Shown here in pieces: positions 48,618-58,955 of a stretch of 64,000 nucleotides of DNA (positions are counted from its first letter, which is position 1; every line of letters begins with the position of its first letter). The DNA is from Phyllobacteriaceae bacterium (GTDB taxonomy: Bacteria > Pseudomonadota > Alphaproteobacteria > Rhizobiales > Rhizobiaceae), in the NCBI GenBank assembly GCA_002708825.1, contig PAPF01000024.1:1-64000 (forward strand), given 5' to 3'. The notes under the pieces were generated by a model, which was not told the DNA's origin, did not search any database, and worked only from the letters and a program-made list of their open reading frames with translations. The position numbers were made by a program, and so were the translations under genes.

Positions 48618-49790
48618 TCAGAGGCTGCGGGCAATCAAAAGCTTCATGATTTCGTTGGTGCCGCCATAGATGCGCTGCACGCGGGCATCGCGGAACATGC
48701 GGGCAATGGGATATTCGTTCATGTAACCGTAGCCGCCATGCAGTTGCAGGCACTCGTCGATGATCTTGTTCTGCAGATCACTGAGCCAATACTTGGCCAT
48801 CGAGGCAAGTTCCGCGGTCAGGCGGCCTTCCAGATGTTCTGCCACGCAGTGATTGTAGAAGGCGCGGCCGACGGTCGCCTCGGTCTTGGCCTCGGCCAGC
48901 TTGAACTGCGTGTTCTGGAATTCCAGCACCGCCTTGCCGAAGGCCTTGCGCTCCTTGACGTAATCGACGGTCAGCGCCAATGCCCGTTCGATCATGGCAA
49001 TGGCCGTCGCGCCGATCATCAGGCGCTCCTGCGGCAATTGCTGCATGAGCTGGACGAAGCCGTGGCCCTCCTCCGCACCGAGCAGGTTGGAGGTAGGCAC
49101 GCGAACGTCGTTGAAGAAAAGCTCCGACGTGTCATTGGACTTCAGGCCGACCTTGTCGAGGTTGCGGCCGCGTTCGAAACCCTCGACCTCATCGGTTTCC
49201 ACCACGATCAGCGACGTGCCCTTCGCACCGGCCGACGGATCGGTCTTGGTAACGACGATGATCAGGTTGGCGTTCTGGCCGTTGGTGATGAAGGTCTTGG
49301 AGCCGTTGATGGCGTAATGGTTGCCATCGCGCCGGGCCGTGGTCCTGATGCCCTGCAGGTCGGAACCTGCCGCAGGCTCCGTCATCGCGATGGCGCCGAT
49401 CAGCTCGCCGGAAACCATCCGCGGCAGCCATTTCCGCTTCTGCTCCTCCGACCCGTAGTGAACGATGTAGGGCGCGACGATGGAATTGTGCAGGCCGATG
49501 CCGAAGCCGTCGACGCCGACATGGCTGATGGCCTCGATGATGGCGGTCTCGTGGGCATAAGTGCCGCCCGCCCCGCCATATTCCTCCGGCACGGCCGGGC
49601 AGAGCAGGCCCGCCTCGCCGGCCTTCAGCCAGTGCTCGCGGCCGACGATCTCGTTCTTCTCGAAGTCCTCGTAATGGGGCGCGATCTCGGCTTCGAGCCA
49701 TTTCGTCGCCATGTCCTTGAGCATGGAGACGTCCTCGGTCTCCCAGGATGGGCGGGTGACGCCCAGTATGTCGGCCGGGTTTGCAGCCAT
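48618..49790 (-). CDS. Acyl-CoA dehydrogenase
   Basis: IAMTEPAAGSDLQGIRTTARRDG, QLHGGYGYMNEYPIARMFRDARVQRIYGGTNEIM. Confidence 0.93.
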   Translation of the reverse strand: MAANPADILGVTRPSWETEDVSMLKDMATKWLEAEIAPHYEDFEKNEIVGREHWLKAGEAGLLCPAVPEEYGGAGGTYAHETAIIEAISHVGVDGFGIGLHNSIVAPYIVHYGSEEQKRKWLPRMVSGELIGAIAMTEPAAGSDLQGIRTTARRDGNHYAINGSKTFITNGQNANLIIVVTKTDPSAGAKGTSLIVVETDEVEGFERGRNLDKVGLKSNDTSELFFNDVRVPTSNLLGAEEGHGFVQLMQQLPQERLMIGATAIAMIERALALTVDYVKERKAFGKAVLEFQNTQFKLAEAKTEATVGRAFYNHCVAEHLEGRLTAELASMAKYWLSDLQNKIIDECLQLHGGYGYMNEYPIARMFRDARVQRIYGGTNEIMKLLIARSL

Positions 49791-49828
49791 CGGTATCCTC
49801 CCGGATCTGCGGTTCCAGAAAACCGGAG

Positions 49829-49849
49829 CGGGCCGGTCTGACCGGCCCG
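49829..49849. other. Perfect 9-bp hairpin CGGGCCGGT-CTG-ACCGGCCCG between the two acyl-CoA dehydrogenase genes
   Basis: Inverted repeat read directly. Confidence 0.6.
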
Positions 49850-49871
49850 TTCCCTTTTCTTCAAGACGAAC

Positions 49872-51668
49872 TTAGAACGCCTCGGCGGGCAATGCCATCA
49901 TGGAATCGGCACCTGCCTGGATGCGGGCCAGGCGCATGCCGGTCTCGGGCATGAGCCGCTCCATGAAGAACGTGGCGGTCACGAGCTTGGCGTCAAGGAA
50001 TTCCTTCGAATCGCTGGCGCCGCTGTCGAGTTGCTCGTGGGCGGCCTTGGCGGTCATCGCCCACATGTAGCCCAGCGCCACGAGACCGAAGAGGTGCATG
50101 TAGTCGGTGGAGCCGGCGCCGGCATTGTCGGGCTTAGCCATGGCGTTCTGCACGAACCACATGGTGGCGGCCTGAAGGTCATTCAGGCCCTTCTTGAGCG
50201 CCTTGGTGAAGCCCTTCATGCGCTCGTCCTCGCGATGGGCCTCGCAGAACTCGCCCACTTCGCTGAAGAAGGCCTGCACGGCGCGCCCGCCATTGGCCGG
50301 CAGCTTGCGGCCGACGAGGTCGAGTGCCTGGATGCCATTGGCGCCCTCGTAGATCATGGCGATGCGGGCATCGCGGACATACTGGCTCATGCCCCATTCC
50401 TCGATGTAGCCGTGGCCGCCATACATCTGCTGGGCGTTGACCGCGTTCTCGAAGCCCTTGTCGGTGAGCACGCCCTTGATGATCGGGGTGAGCAGGCCCA
50501 TGACATCGTCAGCCTCCTGGCGCTCCTTTTCGTCGCCGGACCGGTGGGCGACGTCGGACTTCAGCGCGCTCCACAGGATGAAGGCGCGGCCGCCCTCGTT
50601 GAAGGCCCTGATGGTCATCAGCGTGCGGCGGACATCGGGATGGACGATGATCGGATCGGCCTTCTTGTCGGGCGCCTTCGGGCCGGTCAGCGCGCGGCCC
50701 TGGATACGCTCGCGGGCATAGGCCACGGCATTCTGGTAGGCGATCTCGGAGACCGAAAGGCCCTGCAGGCCGACGCCGAGACGCGCCTCGTTCATCATCG
50801 TGAACATGGCCTTCAGGCCCTTGTGCGCCTCGCCGATGAGATAGCCGGTCGCATCGTCGTAGTTCATGACGCAGGTGGCGTTGCCGTGAATGCCCATCTT
50901 CTCCTCAATGGAGCCGCAGGTCACCCCGTTGCGGGCGCCCGGATTGCCATCGGCATCGAGCACGAACTTGGGCACGATGAACAGCGAGATGCCCTTGACG
51001 CCCTCCGGCGCACCCTCGATGCGGGCGAGCACGAGATGGATGATGTTTTCCGACAGGTCATGTTCGCCGGCGGAGATGAAGATCTTCTGGCCGGAAATGC
51101 GGTAGCTGCCATCGTCCTGCGGCACGGCCTTGGTGCGCAGCAGGCCGAGATCGGTGCCACAATGGGGCTCGGTCAGGTTCATCGTCCCGGTCCACACACC
51201 CTCGGCCATCTTCGGGATGTAGGCCTGCTTCTGTTCGTCGGTGCCGTGCGCGAGGATGGCCGCCATGGCGCCCTGGGTGAGGCCGGGATACATCATGAAG
51301 GCCATGTTGGCCGAGGACATGTACTCGCCAACCGCGGTGTGCAGCGTGTAGGGCAGGTTCTGGCCACCGAATTCCTCCGGAAGGGCAAGACCCATCCAGC
51401 CGCCGGCGCGATATTCCTCGTAGGCTGCCTTGAAGCCTTGCGGCGTGGTGACCGAACCGTCGTCGTGGCGGGTGCAGCCCTGCTGGTCACCGACCTGGTT
51501 GAGCGGGAACATCACGTTCTCGGCCAGCTTGGCGCCTTCCTCCAGAATGGCCTCGACGACATCGAGCGAAGCGTCGGAAAAGCCCGGCAGGTTGCTGAAG
51601 CGTTCGTAACCAAGCACGTCCCTGAGGACGAAAAGCGTATCCTTTACCGGCGCGGAATAGGTCGGCAT
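49872..51668 (-). CDS. Acyl-CoA dehydrogenase with C-terminal extension domain
   Basis: [68 protein letters not shown] 51668. Confidence 0.92.
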   Translation of the reverse strand: MPTYSAPVKDTLFVLRDVLGYERFSNLPGFSDASLDVVEAILEEGAKLAENVMFPLNQVGDQQGCTRHDDGSVTTPQGFKAAYEEYRAGGWMGLALPEEFGGQNLPYTLHTAVGEYMSSANMAFMMYPGLTQGAMAAILAHGTDEQKQAYIPKMAEGVWTGTMNLTEPHCGTDLGLLRTKAVPQDDGSYRISGQKIFISAGEHDLSENIIHLVLARIEGAPEGVKGISLFIVPKFVLDADGNPGARNGVTCGSIEEKMGIHGNATCVMNYDDATGYLIGEAHKGLKAMFTMMNEARLGVGLQGLSVSEIAYQNAVAYARERIQGRALTGPKAPDKKADPIIVHPDVRRTLMTIRAFNEGGRAFILWSALKSDVAHRSGDEKERQEADDVMGLLTPIIKGVLTDKGFENAVNAQQMYGGHGYIEEWGMSQYVRDARIAMIYEGANGIQALDLVGRKLPANGGRAVQAFFSEVGEFCEAHREDERMKGFTKALKKGLNDLQAATMWFVQNAMAKPDNAGAGSTDYMHLFGLVALGYMWAMTAKAAHEQLDSGASDSKEFLDAKLVTATFFMERLMPETGMRLARIQAGADSMMALPAEAF

Positions 51669-51739
51669 GGGTTCCTCCAATGAGATGATCCGGGCCAAGC
51701 GCCGCCTTCTCTGGCGCTTCCCTTTCGTACGCAAGAATA

Positions 51740-51761
51740 TTGACGTTTACGCAAACGTCAA
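51740..51761. promoter_or_regulatory. MerR-type operator TTGACGTTTACGCAAACGTCAA upstream of the beta-oxidation cluster
   Basis: Near-perfect 22-bp palindrome. Confidence 0.75.
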
Positions 51762-51827
51762 TAGCGATCGGGCCGTTTCAGTTTGGCATGTGCGTCAAAG
51801 ATCGGGCATACCTTGATACCGTTCATG

Positions 51828-51861
51828 AAAAAGCCCCTCGCGCCGGTCGGGCGGAGGGGCT
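51828..51861 (-). terminator. Intrinsic terminator of merR gene
   Basis: Minus strand AGCCCCTC...GAGGGGCT + TTTT. Confidence 0.8.
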
Positions 51862-51880
51862 TTCGGGCCTCTTGCGAGCA

Positions 51881-52336
51881 TCACATGACGCCGGCGGCGC
51901 CCGTTCTTTCCTTCAGAAGCCGCTTCACGGTGTTCATCGCGCCCGAGAGTTCGCCGATCGCCTCCTCGAGCGCTTCGCGCTGTGCGTTCAGCCTGGCCAT
52001 CTGCCGTTCGGACTTCTCCAGCGTCACCTTCAATTGCCGGACGTTGGATCCTTCGGGTTCGTAGAGATCCATCATCTGCTTCACCTCGCGCAGCGAGAAA
52101 CCGACCTTGCGGCCCAGCAGGATGAGTTTGAGGCGCGTCTGGTCGCGGCGATCGTAAAGGCGCATGTTGCCTTCGCGCAGCGGGTTCAGAAGTCCCTTGT
52201 CCTCGTAGAAGCGCAATGTGCGCAGCGTCACGCCGTATTCCTCGGCCATCTCGCCGATACGCTTGTATCCGGCCTCGACCTCGCGCTCCGGCCGCAGGTT
52301 TGCGGCACCCGATGCCGCGGCTGTTGTCATGTCCAT
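51881..52336 (-). CDS. MerR-family transcriptional regulator (LiuR-like)
   Basis: YKRIGEMAEEYGVTLRTLRFYEDKGLLNPLREGNMRLYDRRD. Confidence 0.9.
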   Translation of the reverse strand: MDMTTAAASGAANLRPEREVEAGYKRIGEMAEEYGVTLRTLRFYEDKGLLNPLREGNMRLYDRRDQTRLKLILLGRKVGFSLREVKQMMDLYEPEGSNVRQLKVTLEKSERQMARLNAQREALEEAIGELSGAMNTVKRLLKERTGAAGVM

Positions 52337-52431
52337 GATGTCTTCATCTTTCCGTATCCACGACGCGTCTGGCCCGGTCCGCGATTACAGGCGGAAGCCC
52401 GGAAATCCGGTCCGGGGGCGTTCGTGGGCAT

Positions 52432-52453
52432 CTGACGTTTACGTAAGCGCCAT
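52432..52453. promoter_or_regulatory. Second MerR operator-like site upstream of merR
   Basis: CTGACGTTTACGTAAGCGCCAT, matching the 51740 site at most positions. Confidence 0.6.
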
Positions 52454-52555
52454 ATACGCTGGGGAAGGCGCGCTTTCAAGGGGCGGCGCCAGCCAAGCGG
52501 CGGTTTTTTACCAAATGGTCGGGATTGTGCAAGCACCCCGCCATCCGGCGTGAGG

Positions 52556-52574
52556 TTAACGCCTTGTTTACCAT
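52556..52574 (+). promoter_or_regulatory. CtrA-box-like TTAA-N7-TTTACCAT upstream of podJ-like gene
   Basis: TTAACGCCTTGTTTACCAT; one mismatch to TTAA-N7-TTAA. Confidence 0.45.
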
Positions 52575-52756
52575 GATCGGATGAATGTGGGCCGTCGGTG
52601 ATTTGCGCCACCTGTTTTCGCGTTTCATGGCCCACCACCCAGGCGGACGAGCCTGGCCGGGACGGCAGCATCCCTGCCATCCGGGCCAGCCGGACAGCCA
52701 GGCAAGACAAAGCGGGTACCCGGCATGGTGCCAACAACTTGCAAGCGGGCGTTTCG

Positions 52757-55700
52757 ATGAACGACAAGAAATCCTATCTCGGCTCCCTGAATGCAGGACG
52801 CGAACGGCGTTCCGGCGCGATCCTGGATGACATCACCGAGAAGCTCGATGCACTTGAGCGGAGGATCGCAGGCGAGCGGACCGCAAGGCCGGCGAGACCC
52901 TCGCAGAGGCCGCAGCCCGAAAGCGCCGCCACGGCGCCGCAGCCGCGCCGCATGGCCCGCGCGAACGTCTATGACGACATCGCCCGCGATCTGGAACGCG
53001 CCCGCGAGCGCAGCGACGAATTCGGATCGATCAGCCGCATTTCCCATGACTTGCAGGCGCTGCGCGAGGAATTGCGACAGGAGATGAGTCATGGCATCCG
53101 CCAGGAATTCGACAGCCTGCGCCGGCAGATGGCCGATTTCTACCAGGATGTGCAATCGGGATTGAGCAGCCGGGAACTGGTGCCGGAACTGGAACGCATC
53201 GCCGCCGGCGTCTCCTCGCTTTCAGAGCGCAGCGGGAACCGTGACGTGCTGGCGCTGCGCCACGACGTTGAAGACCTGCGCGAGACCGTCGCGGCGCTGG
53301 CGCGCGAGGAAACGGTGCAGTCGGTCAACCACCGCTGGGACGATTTCGACCGGCGCTGGGACCGGATCGCCGACCATATCGAGGGCGGTATGGAAGCCCA
53401 TGGACGCGCCGACGCCATGTTCGACCGTCTGTCCGAGCGCATGGAAGCCATCTATGACGCGCTGGCACAGGTGCCTTCGCGCAGCGCCATGACCTCGCTG
53501 GAAGACAAGGTCCGCACGCTGACCGAAGCCGTCGCCCAGATCGCCGAGGTACAAGCGCGCGTCTCGCCCGACCTGTTCAACATGGTGGAAGACCGGCTGG
53601 ACGAGATATCGCGCGCCATCGTGGCGTCCTCCGTGTCCAGCCAGCCCGTTCAATTCGATCCCGTTCCGCTGGAACGGATCGAGGCGCGGATCGCCTCGCT
53701 GGCCAGCCAGATCAGCGAAGTGGCCAGCCAGGACAACGCCGCGCTCGTCGACCAGCTTCACACGCTGACCCAGCGCGTCGACGACCTTGCGCGCGACCGC
53801 GACCTGCCTTCCGAAGACCTGGAGCGCATCGCCTCGCAACTGGGTTCGATCACCCGCATCCTTTCGGATTCCCCGGCACCGCCGGACATGGCCGTCATCC
53901 TCGACGGCGTGGAAAACCGTATCAACGCGCTCGGTTCGCTGGTCGAGAACCGGACCCATGACGCCTCGCGCCAGAGCCTCAACCTCTTCAAGGACCTGGA
54001 GGGGCGCATTGCCGACCTGGCCGGCAAGATCGAAGCCATGCCGCGCGATGGCGGGACCTCCCGCGACATCGAAGCCCGCTTCCAGGACCTGGCGATACGC
54101 CTTGACGAAAGCACCAAGCAGCAGTCGCGTACTGAGGCGGCCCTGCTGAACACGCTGGACGAGCGGCTGCGCGGTTTCCAGAAGGAACTGGAAAACCGCA
54201 GGGTGCCGGCCGCTCCCGACACGAAGGCGATCGAGAACATCGAGTCGCGTCTTGAAGCGATCTCTTCCCGGCTCGATGAGGCCAGCCGCGCCATCCTGCC
54301 GGAAGCCGATGCCTCGCTCGTCGCGTCACTCGGCAACCGGCTCGACGAGATCGCCAGCCGCCTCGACGAAACCAGCCGCAATGCGGAAGCCGCCGACCGG
54401 AACCTGATCGAGCACCTGGAAGCCCAGGTGGCCGACATGGCCCGCTTCATGTCGAAGCCCGGCTCCGCGCTGCCCGAGCTGGAAAACCTGGCGCCGCGCC
54501 TTGAAGAGATCGAACGGGCGCTGCAAGCCAATCACGAGACCATCCTCCAGACAGCGCAGCGGGCCGCCGAGGACGCGCTGCGCTCGGCCTCCGCCAGCAA
54601 CAGCGTGCACCAGGACGCCGTCGCGGCCCTGGCCAACGACCTGAAGTCGCTCGACCAGCTCGCGCGCCGCTCGGAGGAACGCAATACCAAGACATTCGAG
54701 GCAATCCACGAGACGCTTCTCAAGATCGTCGACCGCCTCGCGATGCTGGAGGCATCGGGCCCCAGGGGGGAGCAGGCTGAGCCCGGCACGCCGGCCGGGG
54801 CAAGCGGAGCGCGGACCGCGCCGAAAGCTGCCAAGCGCACCATCCACGAAACGCCCTCCATCGATACCGCGGACGCCCTAGCGGATGCAGAACTTGCTGT
54901 CGCGCCGGCCGGGACGGGTCGCATGGCGGGGGCCGTGTCTCCCTCCCAGGCCGCTGCCGCTGCCGCGGTCGCAGCCCTGAACGAAGACATGCCGGCCGAC
55001 GTTCCGGAACCGGCAAAGCGGCCTTCGGTGCTGAACGGGCTGACCCGCGCCTTTCGCGGCAGGAAGGAGCCCGCGCCGCAGGAGCCCTCCATGGACGTGG
55101 CGCCCATCCTCGACGATGAAGATGACGATGCGCCGCTGGCGCCCGGAAACGGCGCGCCGGACCTGAACGCCATCATGGAAAAGGTCCGGGCCGACCGGGA
55201 ATCCGAACGCGTCAAGGATCCCGATACCGCCAAGGCCGACTTCATTGCCGCAGCCCGGCGCGCGGCCCAGGCCGCCGCGGCGGAAGCCGAAATGCTCAAG
55301 GGAAAGAGCACCCTGGCCGGAAGCGGCTCCAAACTGGGAATGGGAAACCTGCTGCAGGAGAAGCGCAAGCCGATCCTGATGGCGGCAGGCGCGGTCATGA
55401 TCCTGCTTGCCGGTTTGCAGGTGGGCCGCATGGTGCTCGGCGGAAACGAGGACGCGGTACCGACGGCCATGCAGGGCGCACCGATCGCGCCGGACACCGA
55501 GACGACAGCGGAGATCCCTGTCCGCCAGGCGATGCCTGAACTGCCCGGCACTTCCGAAACGGACGATGGCGGCGCCGGGGAAATGACCGATCTGGCCGAT
55601 ACCGGAAACGGTTATTCCGATCCGGCGGATGCCGGCATGGAGATGGCAAGCGACCTGCCGGCAGAGGTGGCAATGCCGCAGGAGGATGCGGAGCCTTCCG

Positions 55701-56593
55701 TTGCCTCGGACGAAACGAGCCCTGACACGAGCGGCGAGGACACCGCCCTGTCGCTGCCCTTCGGACCGGCCGCGCTCAAGGAGGCGGTGGCCGCGAACGA
55801 TCCCAAGGCGTTCTTCGAGGTGGCCAACCGCTACACCGAGGGACGCGGTGTCGAAGCCTCCCCGGAGGAAGCGGCGGCATGGTATGCCAGGTCGGCCGAA
55901 GCCGGCTTCGCCGCCGGGCAATACCGCTATGGCAACTTGCTGGAAAAGGGGATCGGCGTCGAACGCGACCTCGAAGCCGCCAAGACCTGGTACCAGCTGG
56001 CCGCGCAGCAGGGCAATGCCAGCGCCATGCACAACCTGGCCGTTCTCTTTGCAACCGGCGCCGATGGCGTCACCGACAATACCTCGGCCGTGCGCTGGTT
56101 CATCGAAGCGGCCGAGCTTGGCGTCAAGGACAGCCAGTTCAACCTGGGCATTCTCGCCGCCAAGGGCGTGGGCATGAGCCAGGACCTGGAGGAATCCTAC
56201 AAGTGGTTCGCCGTCGCGGCCCGCAACGGCGACAAGGACGCCGCCAGGAAGCGCGACGAGGTCGCCAAGGCGATGCGGCCCGAACAGCTCGACAGGGCGC
56301 GCGCCAAGGCCGACCTGTGGAAGCCGCGCACGCCCGACCTCGAAGCCAACACGCCATCCATTCCCGAAGCCTGGACGGTTTCCGGCGAGACCACGGCCAG
56401 CGTCGAAATGACAAAGGCGGTGCGCAACATCCAGCTCATCCTGAACAAGAACGGTTTCGACGCCGGTGCGCCGGACGGCATCATGGGCGAGAAGACCAAG
56501 CAGGCAATCCGGGACTTCCAGGCCGCCAACGGCCTGCCGGCAACCGGCGAGGTCGACAACACCCTCATCACGCGGCTGCTGGAGAAGAAGTAG
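52757..56593 (+). CDS. podJ: PodJ-like polar localization protein (coiled coil, TM, Sel1 repeats, peptidoglycan-binding domain)
   Basis: Long coiled coil, TM KPILMAAGAVMILLAGLQVGRM, Sel1 repeats, C-terminal PG_binding_1; ATG 52757. Confidence 0.8.
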   Translation: MNDKKSYLGSLNAGRERRSGAILDDITEKLDALERRIAGERTARPARPSQRPQPESAATAPQPRRMARANVYDDIARDLERARERSDEFGSISRISHDLQALREELRQEMSHGIRQEFDSLRRQMADFYQDVQSGLSSRELVPELERIAAGVSSLSERSGNRDVLALRHDVEDLRETVAALAREETVQSVNHRWDDFDRRWDRIADHIEGGMEAHGRADAMFDRLSERMEAIYDALAQVPSRSAMTSLEDKVRTLTEAVAQIAEVQARVSPDLFNMVEDRLDEISRAIVASSVSSQPVQFDPVPLERIEARIASLASQISEVASQDNAALVDQLHTLTQRVDDLARDRDLPSEDLERIASQLGSITRILSDSPAPPDMAVILDGVENRINALGSLVENRTHDASRQSLNLFKDLEGRIADLAGKIEAMPRDGGTSRDIEARFQDLAIRLDESTKQQSRTEAALLNTLDERLRGFQKELENRRVPAAPDTKAIENIESRLEAISSRLDEASRAILPEADASLVASLGNRLDEIASRLDETSRNAEAADRNLIEHLEAQVADMARFMSKPGSALPELENLAPRLEEIERALQANHETILQTAQRAAEDALRSASASNSVHQDAVAALANDLKSLDQLARRSEERNTKTFEAIHETLLKIVDRLAMLEASGPRGEQAEPGTPAGASGARTAPKAAKRTIHETPSIDTADALADAELAVAPAGTGRMAGAVSPSQAAAAAAVAALNEDMPADVPEPAKRPSVLNGLTRAFRGRKEPAPQEPSMDVAPILDDEDDDAPLAPGNGAPDLNAIMEKVRADRESERVKDPDTAKADFIAAARRAAQAAAAEAEMLKGKSTLAGSGSKLGMGNLLQEKRKPILMAAGAVMILLAGLQVGRMVLGGNEDAVPTAMQGAPIAPDTETTAEIPVRQAMPELPGTSETDDGGAGEMTDLADTGNGYSDPADAGMEMASDLPAEVAMPQEDAEPSVASDETSPDTSGEDTALSLPFGPAALKEAVAANDPKAFFEVANRYTEGRGVEASPEEAAAWYARSAEAGFAAGQYRYGNLLEKGIGVERDLEAAKTWYQLAAQQGNASAMHNLAVLFATGADGVTDNTSAVRWFIEAAELGVKDSQFNLGILAAKGVGMSQDLEESYKWFAVAARNGDKDAARKRDEVAKAMRPEQLDRARAKADLWKPRTPDLEANTPSIPEAWTVSGETTASVEMTKAVRNIQLILNKNGFDAGAPDGIMGEKTKQAIRDFQAANGLPATGEVDNTLITRLLEKK

Positions 56594-56744
56594 GGCTCTG
56601 ACGAAGGCGCGGCAACATTTGCGCCGGGCCGGACTTCGTGAACCATCGCGGCAATGAGGGTTTGACAGGCGCACGGGGAAGGCGCAAGAACGGGCGCAAC
56701 GGGGACGGGGTGCCCCAGGGTTCCAGAGCACGCGGGACTGGCGG

Positions 56745-57668
56745 GTGAGTATCTATCTCCCGATTGCCGAATTGTCTGTCAACATGGCCGTCCTGCTGGC
56801 GATGGGGGCGGCGGTCGGTTTCCTTTCCGGCATGTTCGGCGTGGGCGGCGGCTTCCTCATCACACCGCTGCTGATCTTCTACAACATTCCGCCTGCCGTT
56901 GCGGTCGCCACGGGCGCCAACCAGGTCGTCGCGTCCTCCGTCTCCGGCGCGCTCGTCCATTTCAAGCGCAAGACGCTCGACTTCAAACTGGGCACCATGC
57001 TTCTGCTCGGCGGCATAGCGGGGTCGCTGGCGGGCGTCTTCGTCTTCGCAAAGCTCAGGGAACTGGGCCAACTCGACCTGATCGTCTCGCTGCTCTACGT
57101 CGTGTTCCTCGGCACCATCGGCGGCCTGATGCTGTGGGAAAGCCTCGGCGCCATGGCGCGGGCCAAGGGCGGGCCGGCACCCAGCCTGCGCAAGCCGGGC
57201 CAGCACAACTGGATCCACAAGCTGCCGCTGAAGATGCGCTTCCGCTCCTCCAAGCTGTTCGTGTCGGTGATCCCGGTGCTCGGGCTGGGCGCCTTCATCG
57301 GCTTCCTCGCCTCCATCATGGGCGTGGGCGGCGGCTTCATCATGGTCCCGGCCATGATCTACCTGCTCAAGGTGCCGACGAATGTCGTTATCGGCACATC
57401 GCTGTTCCAGATCGTCTTCGTCGCCGCCTTTACCACCATCGTCCACGCGATGACGAACCAGACGGTCGACGTGGTTCTCGCTTTCCTGCTGATGATCGGC
57501 GGCGTGATCGGCGCGCAATACGGGGCCAAGGTCGGGCAGCGGCTGCGCGGCGAACAGTTGCGCGCCCTGCTTGCCGGACTTGTCCTGCTGGTCGGCCTGC
57601 GCCTTGCCGTAGACCTTTTCCTGCAGCCCTCCGACGTCTACTCGATCGCCGCGGCGGGAGGGATCTGA
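56745..57668 (+). CDS. TauE/SafE-family sulfite exporter-like permease
   Basis: GFLSGMFGVGGGFLITPLLIF and second copy GFLASIMGVGGGFIMVPAMIYL. Confidence 0.9.
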   Translation: MSIYLPIAELSVNMAVLLAMGAAVGFLSGMFGVGGGFLITPLLIFYNIPPAVAVATGANQVVASSVSGALVHFKRKTLDFKLGTMLLLGGIAGSLAGVFVFAKLRELGQLDLIVSLLYVVFLGTIGGLMLWESLGAMARAKGGPAPSLRKPGQHNWIHKLPLKMRFRSSKLFVSVIPVLGLGAFIGFLASIMGVGGGFIMVPAMIYLLKVPTNVVIGTSLFQIVFVAAFTTIVHAMTNQTVDVVLAFLLMIGGVIGAQYGAKVGQRLRGEQLRALLAGLVLLVGLRLAVDLFLQPSDVYSIAAAGGI

Positions 57669-58462
57669 TGGGCGCGCGGAGCGCCTGGCTGGTTCGGTCC
57701 TGGCTGACGCTGGCGCTTGCGGCCTGCGCCACCCTGCCGGGCATGGCACAGGAACCGCTGCGGGAATCCATCCAGATCGGCCTTTCAACCGACAAGATCG
57801 GCATCACGTCCAGCTTTTCGGGCGCCGACCTGACGGTCTTCGGAGCGCTCGAAAATGCCGATCCGGAAGTCCGGCGGACCGGGCGCTACGATGTGGTGGT
57901 GGTGCTGGAAGGACCGCCGCGCCTGGCAACCGTACGGCGCAAGGACCGCTTCTTCGGCTTGTGGATCAACCGCGAGGCCGAGGAATTCCAGAACGTGCCG
58001 GCGTCCTACTCGATCTCCACCACACGGGCGATCCAGGACATCACCACGGAAACGAGCTACCGGCAGCTTGCGCTGGGCGCGCCCAATCTCGCCTTCAACC
58101 AGGGAGCCGCCGAGAATGCGCGCATCGCGGAATTCTCCGAGGCCCTGCGCGCCATAAAGCGCCGCACCGGGCTCTACACGGAACGGATCGGCGGCGTCCG
58201 CTTCCTGTCGCAGAACCTGTTTCGCGCGTCTGTCGCAATTCCCGCCAACGTCCCCGTGGGCACCCATCGCGCGCGCGCCTTCCTGTTCCGCAACGGCGTG
58301 TTCATCGACGAGATGTCCGCCCCGCTGGTCATTGTCAAATCCGGATTCGAGGCCACCATATACACCATGGCGAAGACCCAGGGCCTGACCTACGGGATCC
58401 TCGCCGTGGCGCTGGCCGTCTTCACCGGATGGCTCGGGCGCTTCCTGTTCCGGCGCGACTGA
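57668..58462 (+). CDS. TIGR02186-family membrane protein
   Basis: Signal, IQIGLSTDKIGITSSFSGADLTVFGALENAD; C-terminal TM; overlaps TauE stop. Confidence 0.82.
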   Translation: MGARSAWLVRSWLTLALAACATLPGMAQEPLRESIQIGLSTDKIGITSSFSGADLTVFGALENADPEVRRTGRYDVVVVLEGPPRLATVRRKDRFFGLWINREAEEFQNVPASYSISTTRAIQDITTETSYRQLALGAPNLAFNQGAAENARIAEFSEALRAIKRRTGLYTERIGGVRFLSQNLFRASVAIPANVPVGTHRARAFLFRNGVFIDEMSAPLVIVKSGFEATIYTMAKTQGLTYGILAVALAVFTGWLGRFLFRRD

Positions 58463-58487
58463 GGCCGGCGAACCAACCGGGGGCAGC

Positions 58488-58943
58488 ATGGACGACACGG
58501 TCTCGACATCGAACGGAAAGGCAGCCATGGCGCTGGCGCTGGCGGGTTTCCTGCCGTTTCTGGCACTGACGCTGTGGCTTGCCGGGATCACTGGCGACCA
58601 TCCCTGGCGCGATGCCACGATTGCGCTGCTCAAGGGCTATGGCGCGGTCATCCTGTCGTTTCTCGGCGGAATCCGCTGGGGCCTGGCCACGGCGCGCGAT
58701 GACCAAAGCGCGCGGCGCGACCTGGTGCTGTCCACCGTTCCCTCGCTGGCCGGATGGGCGGCCCTGGCATTGCCCGATGTCTACGCCTTCGCGCTGCTCG
58801 CCATGGCTTTTGCCGCGCAGGGTGCATGGGACCAGTTCGCCGTCCATTCCGGGCAGGCGCCGGACTGGTTCGGGCGGCTGCGCATGCGCCTCAGCCTGCT
58901 CGTGGTCCCGGTGATGGTCGCGGCCTTGTGGCTCACCCGGTAG
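58488..58943 (+). CDS. DUF3429 membrane protein
   Basis: GYGAVILSFLGGIRWGLA. Confidence 0.85.
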   Translation: MDDTVSTSNGKAAMALALAGFLPFLALTLWLAGITGDHPWRDATIALLKGYGAVILSFLGGIRWGLATARDDQSARRDLVLSTVPSLAGWAALALPDVYAFALLAMAFAAQGAWDQFAVHSGQAPDWFGRLRMRLSLLVVPVMVAALWLTR

Positions 58944-58955
58944 GGCAGGCCCGCG

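Noticed and set aside
46255-48669. 804-aa plus-strand ORF opposite fadJ/thiolase
   Set aside because: Antisense shadow ORF in GC-rich coding sequence; low-complexity H/D/G/R-rich translation, and the minus strand carries clear conserved enzymes.
54878-56731. 617-aa minus-strand ORF opposite the podJ-like gene
   Set aside because: Antisense shadow; the plus strand carries Sel1 and peptidoglycan-binding domains.
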